NCBI RefSeq assembly: GCF_000004195.4
Contig: NC_030682.2
Coordinates: 132,762,234-132,826,233, forward strand
Direction: 5' to 3'
Length of the DNA: 64,000 bases
Source of the DNA: Xenopus tropicalis
Taxonomy: Eukaryota; Chordata; Amphibia; Anura; Pipidae
Below, piece by piece: positions 57,984 to 64,000 of this stretch (positions are counted from its first letter, which is position 1; each line of letters begins with the position of its first letter). A model generated the notes under the pieces. It was not told the origin of the DNA and did no database searches. It saw only the letters and a list, made by a program, of their open reading frames with translations. Position numbers and translations under genes: made by a program.

Positions 57984-59340
57984 TGATTGGAGTGATTAGT
58001 CTGCTTGTTGGGCTGGTTTTAGACCTAACCCTACACAGCACTTAACCCTTAACACAGCTAAAACCTTCAATATTTGGTATATTTTATCAGCTTTTTCAAA
58101 GGAAATGTTATTTTCCTGCCTGGTGTAACATTTATCTGATTTTATCTGCCCCCCTTTCTATCTGTAAGCACCTACCCAGCATCCTCTGTAAATAAACATT
58201 GTAGGCTATAAAATGGTCACAGTGAACTAGAATGTTGGGCACCAAACCTCCACCAATCTGCTGGGATCCACCCTTGCAGAGTGTTTAAATAATACAGTTG
58301 CCCCAGGGCCCTAGGCCCACTCTAGTATTCTGCTACCAAGCTGCGGAGGTTTTTTTTTTTTTGGAGTCACCCTGATTAAAACCCCCTTTTTCAGTCCAGT
58401 AACAGGAATGTCTTCAGTTGTAATTTATACACAAATAATAACTTATCCGTGCCAATGAAAAGTATAGAATCGCCACCCTAAATAATCAGAAGCAATGGAG
58501 CTGCCAGGACAGTTGGTAGAGAGGGGGCCTGGGAGCAGGACTGGGGCAAGTTCGGGGGTAAGGGAGGCAGATTATCATGGCTCAGCGTGTGTGGAGTTGG
58601 AACAAACAGCTTTCACAGAATCACAGAAAATATGTAATGAATGTATATATATATATTTATAACTACATGTTCTTTCATTATACAAAAAGAAAATTGGAAT
58701 TAGTTCCCCTTTAAAAAATATTATTCATTTTTATATATTTTAGCACTTTCTCCTATTCAATTCTTACATAGAAAAAAACCCCTACTTTTAAGCATCATCG
58801 ACGTATCCTAATGTGTATATTTATATGTCTGTGTGTGTGAGTATATAGCAAGCAGCATTTTTAAATGAGCACGGCGCAAGTCCTTATTGCGGGTATAACT
58901 TTTATTTGTTTATCTCAGTGAGTAATTTTCCCTTTTCCCGACATGAATATATAATCACCCTCCCTATTGTATCTGCATCCAGTTCCAGTGCATTGCTCCT
59001 GCCTGTGCTCGTGCCAAATGGTAGCTCCCATGCTGATTTCTCTGACAAGTGAAACTGCTTGTTCAGGAGAAACCCACTAATAAAGCTCCCAAGGCTGCGC
59101 TGCAATGTATTGTGCCCCCCCAGCACCCCTGCAGCTGCTCGCCAGCCTACTGAATCCTTCAGGCATTTCTCATCCTGGCTCTGTGTGTGTTAGCGGCTCA
59201 TACGTCTCTATCACAGGGAATGGCATGGTTTTGTCTGGTTTCGGTTAGACACGAGGCAGGGGCAATTTATGGCAATGTTGCCCCCTGAAACCCAAGCTGA
59301 AAGCAGCCCCTCAGTATTTACAGTAACAAAGCAATAAGCA
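57984..59340. other. Unique sequence, no gene seen
   Basis: No recognisable gene. AGTTCCCCTTTAA near 58704 could be a lone T2-like end. Confidence 0.4.
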
Positions 59341-59346
59341 ACTGCT

Positions 59347-59348
<2 letters not shown>

Positions 59349-59392
<44 letters not shown>
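59349..59392. repeat. (AT)n microsatellite
   Basis: About 44 bp of uninterrupted alternating A and T. Confidence 0.97.
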
Positions 59393-59395
<3 letters not shown>

Positions 59396-59399
59396 CATC

Positions 59400-59550
59400 T
59401 CCAGGTTGGATGTTACTCTTAGTATAATGCTTTTAGAGAGTGCTATTTCAAGAGAGTATGCAATTGGTCTTCATATTTTTATTACTTGTGCTTTTTGAAT
59501 TATATAGCTTTTATTTCAGCAGCTCTTCAGTTTGTGACTTTAAGTCCCAA
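59400..59550 (+). repeat. T2-like MITE fragment
   Basis: Contains CTTAGTATAATGCTTTTAGA, AATTGGTCTTCATATTTTTA, 'atatagcttttatttcagcagctcttcag' and ends near GACTTTAA. It corresponds to the reverse complement of 49090-49345. Confidence 0.65.
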
Positions 59551-60088
59551 GCGCCTATAAAGATGGCTGCATGGGTATAGTGAAGCATAGCGGAATTGTA
59601 GTTATAGGCAGGAAAGGAGTGAGGTATATAGCAAGTGTATTAGGGCAAGGTGGAGACAGGAATACTTTATATTAGCCCCTGATCATTTTTAAAAACCTCC
59701 GGGGCAAAAAGACCCCACCCCCCCAACTGCTGGTGTAACAACCCGCCCAACTGTGGGAATGGGGCACCGATAAGGCAAGCTATGCCACCATTGCTAATAG
59801 TAGCACCCATTTGCAGGAAAGAGGGAATACTATAATAAGGACTATGGTGTAATGATTATAGTGGGTTATAGTGGGTTGCAGAGGTATTTATGGGAGATTT
59901 TAAGACCAAGTTTGGGGCAGCTTGGGGATATGGACCACAAACCAAGTGAGGCTTTCACTCTAGCAATGGCTATATAAAGCACAAGGCATTCCTTACCTCC
60001 TGATAATGTGAGTATTTACTTAGGAGAGAATGGATTTAATACAATAGTAGACATAATTATACTATGGGCCATTTGTTCTTTTCTTTTG
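59551..60088. other. Unique sequence, no gene seen
   Basis: No recognisable gene. Confidence 0.45.
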
Positions 60089-60526
60089 TACAGGTACGGG
60101 ACCTGTTATCCAGAATGCTCGGGACCTGGGGTTTTCCAGATAAGAGATCTTTCTGTAATTTGGATCTCCATAACTTTTTTAAATATTAAATACACCCAAT
60201 AGGATTCTTTTGCCTCCAATAAGGATTAATTATATCTTAGTTGGGATCAAGTACAGGTACTGTTTTATTATTACAGAGAAAAGGGAATCATTTAACCATT
60301 AAATAAACCCAATAGGACTGTTCTGCCCCCAATAAGGGGTAATTATATCTTAGTTGGGATCAAGTACAGGTACTGTTTTATTATTACAGAGAAAAGGGAA
60401 ATCATTTAACCATTAAATAAACCCAATAGGGCTGTTCTGCCCCCAATAAGGGGTAATTATATCTTAGTTGGGATCAAGTACAATCTCTGGATAACGGGTT
60501 TCTGGATAAGGGATCCCATACCTGTA
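60089..60526 (-). mobile_element. 113-bp-repeat element, inverted, about two to three units
   Basis: Starts TACAGGTACGGGACCTGTTA and ends GGGATCCCATACCTGTA. Internal units read in reverse (ATCTTAGTTGGGATCAAGTA). Shortest of the five elements. Confidence 0.88.
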
Positions 60527-61255
60527 ATATGTTTTATATGGGTGACTCCCATGCTGCAGCCCTTCAGCCATTGTTAAGGCAGTAAAGCAGCCAGCACATG
60601 TAGCACTGTTTAATCAATACAATGTGAAACAAATTCAGATACAGAATAACTTATGCCTATATCTTATATCAAATAGTAATACAGAGTAAGGCATTTTTAG
60701 AAAATAGGGTACATTTTCCCTTTAATCAAGGGCATGTACGTGCAACGTTTCCCCTCAGGGTGTTTCAGAACTATACTGTAAAGGGAACAATAGTCGCTGC
60801 ATTTCAGTTGCCAGCAACAGACCCAATTTTGAATTTATTATTCTAACTGCAGAATACAAGTTAAAGGAGACTTCCCCTGTCTGCGTTACTATATAATCCC
60901 CCTAAGGCTCCTATCTTGTTAAACATGTAAATCCCAATCAATAAGGGAGGCAGAGAGAAGGAGAAGTGCAGTTAATATAACACTGCAGCACTGAGACAGA
61001 TAGAACTAACCATAGTGTATCTTAAACCAGTAGAAAAACAATTGGATAGAAATAATACCTGGATATGTTGTGTTAAGATTAAGGAATGTTCTATGCACAC
61101 AATAAGATATTCATTCATACATACTGGATTACTGGATAATGGCAGGGTATTTTCTGGTGTTTAGTAGCCCTGACAAGTAGCTGCTACTAAGTAGCTCCAT
61201 GTTTCTTTAGCATTACGCTTATAACCTTATACACAGGTACCAATGGAAAAGGCCA
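60527..61255. other. Unique sequence, no gene seen
   Basis: No recognisable gene. Confidence 0.45.
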
Positions 61256-61904
61256 TACAGGCATGGGATCTGTTATCCAGAATGCTTGGTATTCGGAGTT
61301 TACCAGATATGTTTTTTTCTGTAATTTGGATCTCCATGCCTTAAGTCTACTAAAACTTTTTTAAAACAGTCAGACTGTTTTACCACCTATAAGGATTAAT
61401 TATATCTTGGTTCCATCAAGTACAAGGTACTGTTTTATTATTACAGAGAAAAGGGAATCATTTAACCATTAAATAAACCCAATAGGGCTGTTCTGCCCCC
61501 AATAAGGGGTAATTATATCTTAGTTGGGATCAAGTACAGGTACTGTTTTATTATTACAGAGAAAAGGGAATCATTTAACCATGAAATAAACCCAATAGGG
61601 CTGTTCTGCCCCCAATAAGGGGTAATTATATCTTAGTTGGGATCAAGTACAGGTACTGTTTTATTATTACAGAGAAAAGGGAATCATTTAACCATTAAAT
61701 AAACCCAATAGGGCTGTTCTGTCCCCAATAAGGGGTAATTATATCTTGGTTCCATCAAGTACAAGGTACTTTTTTATTATTACAGAGAAAATGGGTATAT
61801 GTTTTATAAATTTAGATTATAATGGAGTCTATAGGAGATGGCCTTCCCATAATTCAGAGCTTTCTGGATAACGAGTTTCCAGATAATGTTTCCCATACCT
61901 GTAC
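61256..61904 (-). mobile_element. 113-bp-repeat element, inverted, about four units
   Basis: Starts TACAGGCATGGGATCTGTTA and ends GTTTCCCATACCTGTA. The outer units carry 'cttggttccatcaagtacaagg' variants and the inner ones are standard, so inner units are more alike than outer ones. Confidence 0.88.
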
Positions 61905-63735
61905 AGCACTAGAGAAATTGTGATAATTATCCTCGACAATAATTTCACTAAACATCAATATAAATGGCTCATTGATTACTATATTGAATTACTATACTGA
62001 GGGAATAATTGGAACCCTGTTACTAACAAGTGAGTAAATACTGGTAGCTCTTTTTTCCTGTCCTATTATGGAGCAAGACTCAATATCATATCTATGGAAG
62101 AATGACTCTAGGCGCTTCTCTGAGCTTTTGGCTCAACGAAAATCCAGCACACCAAGGGTTAACTGAATACAGGAAGTACATAGACAGTGCATAGACTGAT
62201 AGGGTCGCTGACACTCTCTCTGCTGAAAAAAATAAATTAGAAAATACATTTAAACTGCAAAATTACTGAGAGGACCACTCTAAGGCAGGAATAGCATTAT
62301 ACAAAACAGGCGTTACATCTACAGTACAACCCCCAGTAGGGTGCTTGAGGGAGTTGAAGCCAAAGGTTGGGTATCACTTATTTTTTACCAAAATATCTCA
62401 TTATAGTTGCTGATTATAATATGTAATTTGTACACACATGTGATGTTAGGGGCCTTGAGCAGGTTATTTTTTTATTTTGCCCTAAAAGCCATCACTGCTT
62501 ATGAAGTCCCCCATGTACTCGCATAGACTTTAGCCAGCGGATTCCAGTCCCACCATAGCTTGGCCACTATCTCCCCTACATTCATTCAGCACAAACTGAT
62601 CAGCACAAGCCTTAATTACCCTCTTTAAACCGTCTACATTTGTCCTAATAATAGGTAAAGTACAATAATACTGCATTACATAGCCTGGAACTACAGTACA
62701 GTCCTTGGCAAAACCTAATGAAATAGGATGTTAGTTAGGAGAAAGTATAGAACGAATGCCTGTAGGGCCAGTTTTACTAGGCCTTTCCATACAAAGATAC
62801 ATGGAGATGATAAATTCTAGTTCTAAGGCAGAGCAGTAGTGGCCAAGTTAGTCATTAGGTTTATACAGAGTGGCTCTGAGCACCGGGGGGGGGGAAGATA
62901 AACAGGGCATTTCCCAGGGGAAGATATTTCAGTAGCACCCCATACTGTAGGACTGTAAGCAGTAATAAGATAATAAGAAGGAAGGGCGGGGGTGGCTCTA
63001 CATTCATATATCTGGTTGGTTGAGATACTGTGGGGCAGTTAAATGCCAATTGCACACCAGGCGTTTGCTTTGCTGGCATGCCGTATTTCCAATGACTTCC
63101 ATAGACCTGAATAACAACTGCCTGCCATCAGCAGTTTAAAAAAGGTCACATGACTTTTAGGGTTTCCATTTTTGGTTCTGCTTGGCGCTGTGGCAACAAC
63201 CAGTTCTGAATCCAACAAAGCTGAATTCTGTGTGCGGTGAGTCCTTCATTTCAAAGGGGGAGTGGTAAAGGTTTAAATGACAGAAGGATCCGGCCGATTC
63301 TGTATAGGCCACTGGCAGCTATTGTACAGCACGTGCAGAACTTCAAATATTTACACACCCTTAAGTCCCATTAAAGTGAGGCTTTTCAATGAAGAAATAA
63401 GATTATATACAGCATATTGTGGGTAATTAGTATTGACTACTTTGTATCTGTAGTTGCTTGGTGGGTTTTAATGCTGTCATTATCATATGTCCTTTATTAT
63501 ACTCTCTTTCTTTTATGCATTTCATATTAAAACCAGAAAATGTGTGTTTTTTAAATCATCACTGGTGTCTTAACCTCCAGAAGGTACAGATGTGTCACCC
63601 AATATCTGCAGATATGTTCAGATGCGCCAAATTCATAAAACATATATAGCGGAAGAATGTGTAAACAAATGAAAACTCCGCTATTAAACCGGTTATCTAA
63701 GCATCTCCTGTTTCTGGGGCCAGTCAATGTTTCTG
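61905..63735. other. Unique sequence, no gene seen
   Basis: A G-run lies at 62885-62893. No gene is supported. Confidence 0.4.
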
Positions 63736-64000
63736 TTAAAGGAATACTGCCATGGGAAAACATGTTTTTTTCAAAACCCATCAGTTAATAGAGCTTCTCC
63801 AGCAGAATCCTGCAATTTCACATGGGGCTAGCCATATTCTACATTTCCCAGGGTGCCACAGCCATGTGACCTGTGCTCTGATAAACTTCAGTCACACTTT
63901 ACTGCTGCGCTGCAAGTTGGAGTGATATCCCCCCGCCCCAGCAGCCGATCAGCAGAACAATGGGAAGGGAGCAAGATAGCAGCTCCCAGTAGGTATCAGA
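63736..64000 (+). mobile_element. TTAA-type MITE, cut by window end
   Basis: Starts TTAAAGGAATACTGCCATGG and continues to the end of the window. 63893-64000 matches 44299-44413 (ACTTTACTGCTGCGCTGCAA, AGCAGCCGATCAGCAGAACA). T2/piggyBac-type start, no ORF. Confidence 0.75.

Noticed and set aside
1..64000. tRNA, rRNA or snRNA genes
   Set aside because: No cloverleaf with A and B boxes, no rRNA core words and no snRNA signatures were recognised by eye.

Overview
The window looks like non-coding chromosomal DNA of a frog, most likely Xenopus. The base composition is AT-rich and vertebrate-like, and the repeat families have the look of Xenopus MITEs: hAT-type elements with 8-bp target duplications, Harbinger-type elements with 3-bp duplications, TTAA-targeted T2-like elements, and a terminal-repeat element carrying 113-bp tandem repeats. 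Family names are from memory and from sequence features, not from a database search. No host protein-coding gene can be supported. One doubtful 76-bp exon-like segment is listed at 27492-27567.

The one convincing intact coding region is an 893-codon ORF at 18510-21191 (+). It encodes a retroelement ORF1/Gag-like protein with a coiled coil, a central RRM-like block and three CCHC zinc knuckles, as in ORF1 proteins of Tx1/L1-type LINEs and the ZCCHC3-like family. No reverse transcriptase or endonuclease ORF accompanies it. The roughly 3.0-kb unit (18370-21357) lies inside an 82-bp satellite array (17013-24198), with about 16 units before it and about 35 after.

Region by region: 1-545 is a truncated Harbinger-like MITE with an expanded 52-bp repeat. 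546-12 kb is mostly unique sequence with scattered hAT MITEs and a 120/132-bp tandem array at 11 kb. 13.0-13.9 kb is a hAT MITE interrupted by a second Harbinger-like copy. 14.8-16 kb holds further repeat fragments. 17.0-24.2 kb is the satellite plus ORF1 element. 24.2-34.5 kb is unique sequence with several MITEs, a three-hairpin element at 29 kb and a 113-bp-repeat element at 31.6 kb. 34.6-36.3 kb has a 40-bp tandem array and a composite T2-like MITE. 38-46.4 kb has two more 113-bp-repeat elements, a Harbinger MITE, T2-like MITEs and, at 43.5-44.0 kb, a remnant of a Penelope-like retroelement with a recognisable GIY-YIG-type C-terminal protein fragment on the minus strand. 47-52 kb has hairpins, a 27-bp minisatellite and a striking 199-bp palindrome with a hammerhead-like loop at 51.8-52.0 kb. 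52-64 kb is mostly unique with two inverted 113-bp-repeat elements.

The features do not form a pathway. The themes of the window are tandem repeats carried or expanded inside mobile elements, nested and composite insertions, and an ORF1-only retroelement embedded in a satellite. Several repeat-free stretches (about 9.5-10.1, 32.4-32.9, 35.2-35.7, 36.5-36.9, 42.6-42.9, 46.6-46.9 kb) have the texture of conserved non-coding DNA, but this cannot be tested from one sequence.
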